Of a stretch of DNA of 64,000 nt, positions 22,950 through 34,525 are shown one piece after another. Origin of the DNA: Turnera subulata. Taxonomy: Eukaryota; Streptophyta; Magnoliopsida; Malpighiales; Passifloraceae. The stretch lies in NCBI GenBank assembly GCA_028386065.3, contig JAKUCV010000905.1, positions 9,053 to 73,052 of the forward strand, in the 5' to 3' direction. Each line of letters opens with the position of its first letter. Positions within the stretch are counted from its first letter, which is position 1. The position numbers and the translations under genes were made by a program. The notes under the pieces are model-generated. The model was not told the DNA's origin and did no database searches. It saw only the letters and a list, made by a program, of their open reading frames with translations.

Positions 22950-24697
22950 ACAAAAAAATTTCAGAGTGATGTAATCATATCAATGACAATCAATTCCACC
23001 ACTCCTATAACTACTCATATATGTCACGACGACTTGCTTGATTTGTAATTTTCGTCGGTCCACTATCGATGATGCAATGGTTGTGAAAATGAAAATCATA
23101 TTGTCACGCATTAACACTCGGACCAGACCTGAGATATACGAATGCATTAAAAAGAAAAACTCGGGGTATATAAACAAGATAAAGATACTCCATTGAATTG
23201 TATACAAATTGGAAATTCGAGTTATAGAAAAGAGTTTTTACGTGATTAGGCGACCAAAATTTCTTCTGATGATATTTAAATTTCTTAAAAAGAGATAAAA
23301 GTTAATAAGAATCAAAATTAAATTAGTAAATCAAAGTCAATAAGAATCATTGGTGCTGATGACTGATGAACGCATGATATGTTCTCTCGATTTCCATTTC
23401 AACTAAATCCTACTTTAGAACGCAAAAAGAATATAAAAAAAAAAAACTCAAGTTAGTCGCACAGAAAATGCACTCACAGTAATTTCTTTTTTGTCATGAT
23501 AGCGGAGCACTAATTAAGTTCCTCTAGTGCCTTCGGGCAAAATTTCCCTCGTTCTTGGCCATCTTGTTTGTTTCGGAATTAGTCAATCTATCAAATCAAA
23601 TTTTGCAGGATTCAGAAATGTGCAAGTCTCCATTATTTGTCACTGAATCAATTTCATTATCCACAACAACTAAGTCACCATTAAATGGATAAAACAGAGA
23701 GAGTTAAAAAAAAAAAAAGAGAAGGCAAATGATCCTCATAATAGCTCTTCTTCTTCGATTCTCTATTTCTTCATGATATGCTCACAACGATCACTCTCCT
23801 CCTCTGTTTTTGTTTTATTTTCTCAAATGAATGCAATGACTGAAATCAACTCTGTCCCAAAAAAAAAACATCTAAATCCGCACTAATAGGGTTGTGTGTT
23901 TTGTGTTTTGTCTTCTTTTTATTTTTTGATTTTCTGGAAACAGACTCCAAAAGACATTAGTTTCCGATTGAGACTGTTTCGAAACAAGTTGAGTTGATGG
24001 AAACATACAAGGATAGACCAAGACCATTCAGTCAGAGTCTTCTCTTTTCCAGACTTAAGCCGTGAACTATAATTAGTGAAGTTGATGTAGATAAGGAAGA
24101 ACGAAATGACCAAGACAATTACAATCACATACTTACATCCCAACAAGATAATAATTTTGGATAAATTTTCTGTTATGTCCATATCGTTATTAATTTTGGA
24201 TAATTTTTTTCACAATCTGAACACAACATCCACTGTAGCAACATTACAGAGTTTTAGACATGTCTAGAGAACCTTCGGATAGGTTTGAGGTTAGATAGAA
24301 CAGTGGTGAGACTTGTTGGAAACTGTGAATAACTTGAAGCCACCCTAAAATGGACAATTCATCCAGGAGGAAATCTAGTCACATTAAAGGTTGAGGAGAG
24401 TTTTAACCAAAAATCATAAAAATGACAATTCAATATACTCATTTAGATGAATGATTCAGTTTCTTAACTGATTCACAAATTCGTGGACGTAATTTTATTA
24501 AATTTTTTTTTGAGAATTAATTTTATTACAAGTTTTAATAAACTGGATAAAAGAAGATACATCTGGAACAAGTTTATGAAGGATATATAAGACAAAAAAT
24601 GAAAAAGAAAACAACCATAACAACGCATATACAATTAATCTACGCAATGAAGCCTGCATGGCAAATTCACCTGACGAACTTGGACACTGGAATGACC
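22950..24697. other. Intergenic between kinase copies 3 and 4
   Basis: No gene seen. At about 23660-23910 there is a third copy of the flank found downstream of the xylosidase (ACAACAACTAAGTCACC..., then TCCTCTGTTTTTGTTTT). At 24366-24697 lies the 3' flank shared with copy 2. The rest is AT-rich without recognisable structure. Confidence 0.5.
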
Positions 24698-24790
24698 CTG
24701 TTCCAAAAGAAAATTTCAAATGATTGCATCTTTTTTCTAAGAAAAAAATATTAACAGTACAACTTTCAAGTAAACTGCAATATATATTAC
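24698..24790 (-). other. Predicted 3' UTR intron of kinase copy 4
   Basis: The donor CCTGCAG|GTAATATA lies just after the stop codon and the acceptor GGAACAG|GGTCATTCC 93 nt further. The arrangement is the same as for copy 2. Confidence 0.45.
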
Positions 24791-24803
24791 CTGCAGGTTT
24801 TTG

Positions 24804-27800
24804 CTAGTTAGCTTCTTGACCCCTTCTTGCAGCAGGTCTTTCAAGTTTGCTTCTGATGGACATGAGTTTTGCTGTAACATCCCTCATGTTCATCCTTCCC
24901 TCCGCATATTCGATGGAGCAAGCAACACCATTCTCAAATATCCCAATCAAGCAGTCCTTCATAATCTTGTTCCTGTTCATATTCCCACCAAATGTTTCCT
25001 GAAGCAGAATAGGGTCCAAGATTTCAGGCAATCTTTCTTCTTCGGACAAAGCAACCTTACCAAATTCATGGAGGTTCAATCCATCTTTGAACATGTCATT
25101 TGTAGGCCTCTTCCCTGTAAACAACTCCAACAAAAGGATGCCACAACTGTAAACATCCCCATATGTTGAAACTCCACTCCCCATTCCGTACTCTGCAAAT
25201 GAAAATCAACAATAAATCAAATATTCTGCCAATTTTAAAAACAAAAACATATCGTGTGTAAAGCAAGTTTTACCTGGAGGTGCATAACCGATAGTTCCTT
25301 TTATCCCAGTAGAACTTGTTTGACTTGCAGGGATTGTTTCTTGTAGGAATCTTGCTAATCCGAAATCACCAACATGTGCCGTCATATCATCATTGAGAAG
25401 GATATTGCTTGGCTTGATATCACAATGGACTAATGGTACCTCGCATTGATTATGTAGATAATCCAAAGCACCAGCCACATCAATGGCAATATTTAGCCTT
25501 TGAATGAAGCTCAAAGTCTTTGGTGTCTCATCTTCTGTATGAGACGGGGGATGATGCAACCACTGGTCTAGGCTTCCGTTCGCCATGAACTCGTAAACAA
25601 TAGCCTTGAAGTCTTTTCCTTGGTAATCAATACCTGAACAGACAGTTAGTATCTTCACAAGATTTCGATGTCTGATGTTGCGCAACGCCTCACATTCAGC
25701 TAGGAAACTTTTAGAAGCTGCAGGATGCACAAGGTTCAGCACTTTGACCGTGATTGTTGTTCTCTCGGCTTCTCCAATAATTCCTTTGTACACAGATCCA
25801 AAGCTACCCATTCCTATCAAGTTTGTGTTAGAAAATTCATCTGTAGCTCTGAGCAAACATTGATAAGACAGTTGAAAATTGCCTAGAGGATGTTCAGCAT
25901 GTTCATTTTTTTTTTCTTCCCTGAAACAAGATACAGACAATACAAGACTAAACTTGCCCCCAGCAATCCAGCAACTGTTGCTGCTATCAGGACAACAAGG
26001 TTGGATCATTTCTTCTTATGTGACTGTTTGTCTATGCATTTCGGCAAATGAAATTCAGGAATGCCTCCACACAGCATATTGTTTCCCATCAAGAAAGCTG
26101 CATTTGAATTGCTGAAGACTCCTTTGATTGGTACTTCACCCACAAAATCATTATGAGAGAGATTTAAGTATTCCAATGCTCTCAATTCCTCAAGAAATAG
26201 CGGAATACATCCTGTCAAATTATTACTAGAAAGATCTAATTTTTGGATCCCTCTGAGAAGATTGAAACTTAAAGGAATGGTCCCTTGCAGAAAATTCCCA
26301 CCCAGCCAAAAACCCTCCAAGCCCTCGCAATTTCCAAGATCGATAGGAATTTCGCCAGATAACATGTTCTGCGATAGATAGAGTTGGCCGAGATTTCTCA
26401 AATTTCCGACTTCTTTTTGAAGAGAACCCCTCAAACCATTACGCGACAAGTCTAGATAGATTGACAAGGATGTAATGCCAAATATCTCCACAGGAATAGT
26501 TCCAGTGAGATTGTTTTCAGAAAGATTTAGCCATAACAAGTTTTGGCACTTGCCAATAGATGAAGGGATGCGGCCTTGAAAATTGTTACCTGCTAAACTC
26601 AAATAAGTTAATGAGCTTAGATTTCCTATGGATTCCGGAATGTTACCAGAGAAATCATTTCCGTCACTTTTTAAATACACAAGGTTTTCCAGCATTCCAA
26701 TTTCCGAGGGAATGGCTCCTGTGAGTTTGTTGTAGTACAAATATATTCCCTCCAAGTTTTTGAGATTATGAATTCCAGCCGAGATGGTTCCAAATAGTTG
26801 GTTGTCGTGTAGAGACAATCTTTGAATTGTCGTTGAGAGGTTGGCTATAGATTCAGGCAACATAGTCTTAAAGTTATTAACACTTATATCCAGACGGGCG
26901 TAAACGGGAGGCATTTGATAAAGAGGAAATAAAGCTCAAGTCGTCTTGACTTCCTCCCAGCCTATTTATGGAAATGAGTAACTTTTCCAACTTATAAAGT
27001 TTCTCCAGATTTGGAACAGTCCCAGTAAATTCATTGTCAGCAATTTCAAATTCTACCAAATTAGAGGCATTGGATAAGGACACCGGAAGATTGCCAGTAA
27101 AATGATTTGATACAATGTTGAAGAAATAAAGATTGGGAAGGGAGATGCCTAAATCTCTAGGAAGAGTGCCATGCAATCTGTTTCCAATCACCGACAATCC
27201 CTGGATAGAAGAGATATTGTATAACAGGGGAGGGATAATACCTGACAAATTATTATATTCCATGGCGAAGATTTGTAGGTTGGTCAGTTGGGTTAGGGAT
27301 TCAGGTATGCTTCCGCCCAACTTTCCAAAGTGACACTAAAGATGAAAAATTTCTGAAAGGAGGAGGAACGCTTCCAGTCAGTCTGTTTCTGGCAATGCGA
27401 AGGTATTGGAGGTTTGGGATAGAGCCAAGCTCCTCTGGAATCTTATCAACCAGCTTGTTGTTAACAAGATGGATGTCTATGAGGTTTGAGCATGCTGACA
27501 AGTTGGCTGGGATTTTTCCACTGAAAGAATTGTTGTATAGCGTTAGTACTTGCAATCTTCGCAGGTGGCTTACTTGCGGTGGGATTTGGCCACTGAAGCT
27601 GTTGTTGAAGAGCCATAATTCCTTTAGGAAGCTCAAGTTCCCAATATGTGGAGAAAGGAAGCCTTCAAGTTTTGAGGAGCTGAGGTGCAATTTGGTGACT
27701 CTATGGTGCCTCCGGCCACAAGTAACACCATGCCACTGGCAAAAATGGACGGTTTCGTTCCAGGAGCCCAAAACACCAAAAGGGTCACTTGTTATTTGGG

Positions 27801-27936
27801 CCTTCATTTTGAGCAAGCTTACCCTATCTGTTTCATTTCCTATGGTAATACCGGCATATGACGCTGAGAAAGTAAAGGGTAGAGAAACAACAAGAAGAAG
27901 AAAAAGGGAAGAAAACAAGTAGTGTGTTAATCCCAT
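24804..27936 (-). pseudogene. LRR-XII receptor kinase copy 4, multiply disabled
   Basis: Exon 1 is 27936-25274 and exon 2 is 25192-24804. The ATG at 27936 (MGLTHYLFSS) is taken from paralogs. Lesions seen by comparison with copies 1 and 3: a net 11-bp loss near 27310-27330 after SSLVSLW; a 1-nt insertion near 26890-26910 in the LDIS LRR; an AGA-to-TGA stop at 26007-26009 just before the membrane segment; and a frameshift in the A-rich run near 25910 after it. The kinase ([25 protein letters not shown]) and exon 2 remain open downstream. The proximal TATA is also poor. It cannot make a full receptor. Confidence 0.88.
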
Positions 27937-28788
27937 ATCTTTTGACAGCAATGCGAATATAAATCTGATGTGTTGATGGGGAGGAGAAGATTGTGTGGTC
28001 TACATATAGAAGTGAGTAGAATAGACTATGCAATTCTTGCAAGCAATTGTTCTTGACTAGTTAATTATACCAGTAAAACAAACTAGGGGGAAAAAACAAC
28101 ATTGAAGGAACAAAGAAGTCACTGCATGGTCTTGGTCCATATAAATAACTAGATAGGACTATGGAATGCATGCACGCCAAGACACAGGACAAATCACAAA
28201 TGACCAAAACCACCAATAATCATATCACAACGACTTGCTTGGCTTGTAAGTTTTCTCGGTTCACCATCGTAATGCAATGGTTTTTAAAATGAAGGGCTAG
28301 TGAAAAACTGAGAGACTCTCATTCGCTTGTAATTGTATATTAAATATTTTTCACTACTCTCATCTTCTTTCCGATTCCAAACAAAAGAATACTTCATTCG
28401 CTTCATTTTCATTCCTCTCCTTTTATATTTTAAAAAGCAGGAGCGAATTAAACATATATACTATTCTTCTCCCTTTCATTGAAGTCCATCCACTAGCCAC
28501 TACTCTCCACGTATTTTGGCAGCACAACTGAAATGCCACTGCCCTCCAATTATATTTTACTTTGTTAGATCGATCTTTCTCCACCAATAATCATATGGCG
28601 ACAACTGGCTTTGACTTGTAATTAATTTTACTTGGTTCACTATCCTAATGCAATGTAAGGGTAATATAAAATTGAAGAGTCTCCAGGCCAGTGAGAAAAA
28701 AAAAAAAACAAACAAGAAAGAAACAGCCGACTCTCTTCCGATCGACCCAATAAACATATACATGCACACAAGGTGATCCAAAAGTTTT

Positions 28789-28962
28789 AACCTTTAAAAA
28801 TACAATTTTCCTAAACCCATCTCCATCAAAACAACTCATATAAACCTTAATTATTGGACTTACGCGTTGAATTTCAACCTTTTAAAATACTATTTTCCTA
28901 AACCTATCTCCATCAAAACAAGTCATATGAACCTTAATTATTGGGCTTGCGTGTTGAATTCC
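28789..28962. repeat. Tandem duplication, 2 x 87 bp
   Basis: Both units begin AACCTTT and share TTTTCCTAAACC, ATCTCCATCAAAACAA and CCTTAATTATTGG. About 90% identical by eye. Confidence 0.85.
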
Positions 28963-29617
28963 AACATTATTAATATATAACAAACAATAATGCTCATCGA
29001 AACTTCTCTGCAGTTTGGGCTTAGAATGCAGTGATCACCGTGGAGTTTCTTTATCCCACAAATTAGCTAGGCAAATTGAAAACTCAAGGTATATAAAAGG
29101 TTATGTCCAATTAGGTAGCCATAATTTCTTTTGATGATATTTAAAAATCCTTAACTCCGTAAGCCACAAAGCTAATAACTTATTCGTAAATCAAAATTAT
29201 TAAGATTCCATGTGAAAATGTTTAGAGTGCTTCGTAAATCAAAAGAGATTTAGAGTGCTCGCCCTCTATGAAGTTTGGAATATGTTTACAAGTTATTTTT
29301 TTGGTAACGTCACCACGGTAATTATAAGGTGTCCAGAAACCAGCAATTATATAACAGAGGTTATTATAGAGAGTTAGGAGGCAGCAGACTGAAGTAACCT
29401 TGTACTAATGATTATTACACACTGAAGTAAAATTCATAATACTAATAAGTCTTCATTATTATCATCACCTCGATCATTGTGGTTTTATTGCTTACTTGTT
29501 CAGTTATTATATAGATCATCTCAAATTCAGAACTTTGACACCCTTGTATGAAATCCATTCTGTGCTTCAAATTCAATTGTGATTCACTGGCTTCCAAATA
29601 AGTTAAGAAATAATATT

Positions 29618-29757
29618 AACAACATAAAACTGTCGAGAGGATCCTGAGAAGAAAATCAATTATCCTCAAACTGTAAAGTTAAAAGATACAATTAACAACC
29701 TGAAACTGTTGAGAGGATCGTGAGACGAAAATTAACAATCCTCTAACTGTAAAGAGT
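29618..29757. repeat. Imperfect tandem repeat upstream of the xylosidase, period 76 bp
   Basis: Units start at 29618 and 29694, sharing AACAAC, AAACTGT, GAGAGGATC and AACTGTAAAG. They lie 20-160 bp upstream of the TATA box, so they could duplicate promoter elements. Confidence 0.8.
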
Positions 29758-29778
29758 GTGCGTTGAACTCAAATTACC

Positions 29779-29786
29779 TATATAAG
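29779..29786 (+). promoter_or_regulatory. TATA box of the xylosidase gene
   Basis: TATATAAG 58-65 bp upstream of the ATG at 29844, in typical plant spacing. Confidence 0.65.
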
Positions 29787-29843
29787 GTGAGACTATCTGT
29801 ACAGTAAAATCACAGTGCATATATGAAACAAAACTAGCCAACC

Positions 29844-32674
29844 ATGACCAAGATCAACAATTCTCTCCTCTTTGTTTATTACTTGGCTATTGCTTTCTTA
29901 GTCAACTCAGCTGATGCCAATTCTTACTCCACATTAGGTCATGACGATGCCACCCCTAATGGTTCAAATTTCACATTTGTGTGTGATCCTGAGAGGTACT
30001 CTAACTTGGGAATATTGGACATGAAGACCTTTCCCTTCTGTGACAAGTCACTGCCTTATGATGTTAGGGCAAGTGACTTGGTGAAGCTGATGACACTTAG
30101 TGAGAAGGTGTTGCAGCTGGGGAATACTAATTACGGGGTCCGGAGATTAGGATTGCCGAAATAAGAATGGTGGTCTGAGGCCCTCCATGGAGTGTCCAAT
30201 GTTGTTCCAGGAACTTTCTTTGATGATCTGGTTCCGGGTTCAACCAGCTTCCCTACTGTTAAACCAGTGCAGCTGCATTTAATGAGTCATTGTGGAAAAC
30301 TATTGGCAAGGTACACAACCATGCTTCTTGAATGCACTACATTGCCTCATTTTTCTGATATTCTAAATCCTACTATGTGTTAATAATGCTATATATGATC
30401 ATGATCAGGCTGTTTTGACGGAAGCAAGAGCAATGTACAACCTTGGAAGGGCTGGATTAACATATTGGAGTCCAAACATCAATGTAGTGAGGGATCCTCG
30501 ATGGGGAAGGGCTATTGAGACTCCCGGGGAAGATCCGTTTGTGGTTGGCAAGTATGCTGCTAACTATGTTAGGGGGTTGCAGGATATTGAGGGAACTGAG
30601 AATTCTACAGATTTGAACTCAAGGCCTTTGAAAGTATCTTCTTGTTGCAAGCACTATGCTGCTTATGATGTTGACAATTGGAAGGGTGTAGAATGCTACA
30701 GCTTTGATGCCAGGGTAACTATTCTTAATTAATTAGTTACCATTGTATTTTAACAAATTAAACCATCTTAAGGTGTTAACATATTGTTCCTTTTCATTTA
30801 TTTTTCTTGATTTGTCTATGAAGGTAGCAGAGCAAGATATGGTTGAGACATTCCTCAGGCCTTTCGAAATGTGTGTAAAAGAGGGTGATGTTAGCAGCAT
30901 TATGTTCTCCTACAATAGTGTTGATGGCATACCACCTTGTGCCGATCCAAAACTCTTGAACCAAACCATCAGGGGAGGATGGGATCTTCATGGGTAATTC
31001 AATCATGAATGTTATGTTCTCAGCATAAATATATTAACCTTTATCTATATTTGCCTCAACATTTTTTTTAAAAAACTTTTTATGCAGATATATTGTTTCC
31101 GATTGTGATTCCATTGAAGTTCTAGTTGATGGACATCACTGGCTTGGAGACACAAAGGAGGATGCAGTTGCACACACCCTAAGGGCAGGCGAGTCATTCA
31201 TCAAACATATCCTTTGCCAAGAATTCTGTAACTTGCTAATTAAAACTAAAGATATGATTTTGTTGTGTNNNNNNNNNNNNNNNNNNNNNNNNNNNNNNNN
31301 NNNNNNNNNNNNNNNNNNNNNNNNNNNNNNNNNNNNNNNNNNNNNNNNNNNNNNNNNNNNNNNNNNNNNNNNNNNNNNNNNNNNNNNNNNNNNNNNNNNN
31401 NNNNNNNNNNNNNNNNNNNNNNNNNNNNNNNNNNNNNNNNNNNNNNNNNNNNNNNNNNNNNNNNNNNNNNNNNNNNNNNNNNNNNNNNNNNNNNNNNNNN
31501 NNNNNNNNNNNNNNNNNNNNNNNNNNNNNNNNNNNNNNNNNNNNNNNNNNNNNNNNNNNNNNNNNNNNNNNNNNNNNNNNNNNNNNNNNNNNNNNNNNNN
31601 NNNNNNNNNNNNNNNNNNNNNNNNNNNNNNNNNNNNNNNNNNNNNNNNNNNNNNNNNNNNNNNNNNNNNNNNNNNNNNNNNNNNNNNNNNNNNNNNNNNN
31701 NNNNNNNNNNNNNNNNNNNNNNNNNNNNNNNNNNNNNNNNNNNNNNNNNNNNNNNNNNNNNNNNNNNNNNNNNNNNNNNNNNNNNNNNNNNNNNNNNNNN
31801 NNNNNNNNNNNNNNNNNNNNNNNNNNNNNNNNNNNNNNNNNNNNNNNNNNNNNNNNNNNNNNNNNNNNNNNNNNNNNNNNNNNNNNNNNNNNNNNNNNNN
31901 NNNNNNNNNNNNNNNNNNNNNNNNNNNNNNNNNNNNNNNNNNNNNNNNNNNNNNNNNNNNNNNNNNNNNNNNNNNNNNNNNNNNNNNNNNNNNNNNNNNN
32001 NNNNNNNNNNNNNNNNNNNNNNNNNNNNNNNNNNNNNNNNNNNNNNNNNNNNNNNNNNNNNNNNNNNNNNNNNNNNNNNNNNNNNNNNNNNNNNNNNNNN
32101 NNNNNNNNNNNNNNNNNNNNNNNNNNNNNNNNNNNNNNNNNNNNNNNNNNNNNNNNNNNNNNNNNNNNNNNNNNNNNNNNNNNNNNNNNNNNNNNNNNNN
32201 NNNNNNNNNNNNNNNNNNNNNNNNNNNNNNNNNNNNNNNNNNNNNNNNNNNNNNNNNNNNNNNCAAATAAAGCTAAACAAGTTTCAACACTGCTACAGCA
32301 TCAAGTATGGAAATGATTCACACAATCCTACATGCCCCTCAATCCGAATCGATGACATGGACTGCAAGGATCATAAGATTGAGTTTGAAGTTGAGGTTCA
32401 AAACACAGGTTCCAGGGATGGAAGCGATGTTGTGATTGCTTACTCCAAGCCCCCACAAGGGAATCTTGCAACTCACATCAAGCAAGTCATTGGTTTCCAA
32501 AGAGTTTTTGTTCCGGCTGGTGGTTCTAAAAAGGTTAGGTTTGTGCTCAACCTTTGCGACAGTTTGCGTGTTGTAGATTACAATGCCTACACTGTTCTGC
32601 CATCAGGAGGTCACACTATCACCATTGGAGATGACATTGTTTCATTCCCTTTAGATGTAAATTTTAGTAGCTAG
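29844..32674 (+). pseudogene. GH3 beta-D-xylosidase gene, broken, with assembly gap
   Basis: Secreted cell-wall glycoside hydrolase family 3 (plant BXL type), which normally releases xylose from xylan-type polymers. Exons read from sequence: 29844-30310, 30409-30714, 30824-30993, 31088 to about 31188, then a gap of 995 N, then the 3' end to the stop at 32672-32674. Recognisable parts: signal peptide, [66 protein letters not shown] (the region of the catalytic Asp) and a C-terminal fibronectin-III-like domain. Lesions: TAA at 30162-30164 where the family has Tyr before EWWSEA, and a 1-nt deletion near 30260 after SFPTV. The exon 4 donor reads GC instead of GT. Hidden middle exons cannot be judged. 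Confidence 0.85.
31269..32263. other. Assembly gap (995 N)
   Basis: An unbroken run of N inside the xylosidase gene. It hides the middle exons, and long ORFs across it are meaningless. Confidence 1.
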
Positions 32675-32725
32675 ATATACTTTTTGCTACTAATATTGCA
32701 ATTGTAAGCTCCCTATGAGTTCATA

Positions 32726-32731
32726 AATAAA
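32726..32731 (+). terminator. Candidate poly-A signal of the xylosidase
   Basis: AATAAA about 52 bp after the stop codon. The surrounding 3' UTR is the segment repeated near 18789. Confidence 0.5.
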
Positions 32732-33219
32732 ACTTATTCCATCTGTGAAGTTTGCGATGTGTCTACAAACAATACTTAAATAGTTGAAAATCCTTCACTC
32801 CGGAAACTTTTTTCTTTGGACAAGTTCAGTCACATGAAAATGTCGAGAATGGATCCTCACCATGTTTTTATTTGGATTACCAAAAAAAAAAAAAAAAACA
32901 AACAAGCAAACACAAATACCAATCCATGAAGTTTGGTAACAACAACTAAGTCACCACTAAATGCATAAAATAGAGAGAAAAAAACAAAGAAAAGGCAGGT
33001 GATCCTCAATAGCTCTTCCTCTTGGGTTCTCTATTTCTTCAACGTATCCTCACAGCATTCACTCCACTCCTCTGTTTTTGTTTTCACTTTCCGAAATCAA
33101 CTAAAATGTACAAATCATTGTATATTTTACAAAAAAAGAAAAAAATAAGACAAAATGAATAGTTCAAGTAAAATGAAACAATGCCTGGAGCTCGGGGTTA
33201 AGGTTGTGTATTTTATGCT
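32732..33219. other. Intergenic between xylosidase and kinase copy 5
   Basis: No gene. It holds the full version of the flank repeated near 18790-19105 and 23660-23910, plus an A-run at 32881-32898. Confidence 0.5.
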
Positions 33220-34274
33220 TTAGCTTCTTACAGGTCTTTCAAGTTTGCTTCTGATGGACAGGAGTTTTGCAGTAACATCCCTCATGCTCATCCTTCCCTC
33301 TGCAAATTCTTTGGAGCAAGCAACACCAATCTCAAATATCGAAATCAAGCACTCCTTCACTCTCTTGTTCCTATTCATATTTCCACCAAATGTTTCCTGA
33401 AGCAGAAAGGGATCCAAGATTTCTGGCAATCGTTCTTCTTCGGACAAAGCAACCCTACCAAATTCATGGAGGTTCAGTCCATCTTTGAACATGTCATGTG
33501 TAGGCCTCTTCCCTGTAAACAACTCCAACAAAAGGATGCCATAACTGTAAGCATCCCCATATGTTGAAACGCCACTTCCCATTCCATACTCTGCAAGTGA
33601 TAAACAAGAATACCAGCTGACTTTGATTGAAAATAAATCAAATCTTCTTCCAATTGAAAAAGAAAAAAAACAAAAACAACTTGAGGGTAAAATAAGTTTT
33701 ACCTGGAGGAGCATAACCTATAGTTCCTTTTATTCCAGTAGAACTTGTTTGACTAGCTGGGTTTGTTTCAAGAAGGAATCTTGCTAATCCGAAATCACCA
33801 ACATGTGCGGTGATATCATCGTTGAGAAGGATATTGCTTGGCTTGATATCACAATGGACCAGTGGAATCTCACATTGATGATGCAGATAATCTAGCACAC
33901 AAGCCACATCAATGACAATGTTTAGCCTTTGAATGAAGCTCAAAGTCCTTGGTGGCTCATCTTCTGCATGAGATGGGGGATGATGCAACCACTGGTCGAG
34001 GCTTCCATTTTCCATGAACTCGTAAACAATAGCCTTGAAGTCTTTTCCTTGATAATCAATACCTGAACACACAGTTAGTGTCTTGACAAGGTTTCGATGT
34101 CTGATGTTGCGCAGGGCCTCACATTCAGCTAGGAAACTTTTAGAAGCTGAAGGGTGCACAAGGTTTCACTGCAATTGTCGTTCTCTCAGCTTCTCCAATA
34201 ATTCCTCTGTACACAGATCCAAAGCTACCGATTCCTATCAAGTTTGTAGCAGAAAATCCATCGGTAGCTCTGAG

Positions 34275-34292
34275 CAGGTTTTGATAAGACAG
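34275..34292. repeat. Left copy of LINE target duplication
   Basis: CAGGTTTTGATAAGACAG, identical to 38117-38134. It duplicates kinase coding sequence on either side of the LINE. Confidence 0.95.
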
Positions 34293-34352
34293 TTTTTTTT
34301 TTTGATGCAAACGATTACTTTATTGATAGCAAATTCCAATACTTACATGAGT

Positions 34353-34488
34353 CATGCATACTCAAAGCAAATAGCAACGTCAATAATTACAAAATAGCCT
34401 ATCCATGTAGGATAGAAAGCCATGCATACTCAAAGCACATAGCAACGTCAATAATTACAAAATAGCCTATCCATGTAGGATAGTAAGC
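34353..34488. repeat. Tandem duplication, 2 x 68 bp, in LINE 3' UTR
   Basis: Units 34353-34420 and 34421-34488 both start CATGCATACTCAAAGCA and are almost identical. Confidence 0.88.
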
Positions 34489-34525
34489 AGTGCGCTTGAT
34501 GAGTCAAGCCCCACAATCACAAAGA

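Larger units (their letters stand above)
27937..29778. other. Intergenic between kinase copy 4 and the xylosidase
   Basis: No gene seen. It contains two tandem duplications (28789-28962; 29618-29757). Stretches also resemble the flank upstream of copy 3 (for example GATGATATTTAAA near 29125 and 23267). Confidence 0.5.

Noticed and set aside
24498..24719. A 73-codon minus-strand ORF with a hydrophobic stretch
   Set aside because: It overlaps the presumed 3' UTR exon of kinase copy 4 and is not conserved as an ORF at copy 2.
31136..32280. Long ORFs across the N run
   Set aside because: They consist of unknown bases; only the flanking xylosidase sequence is informative.
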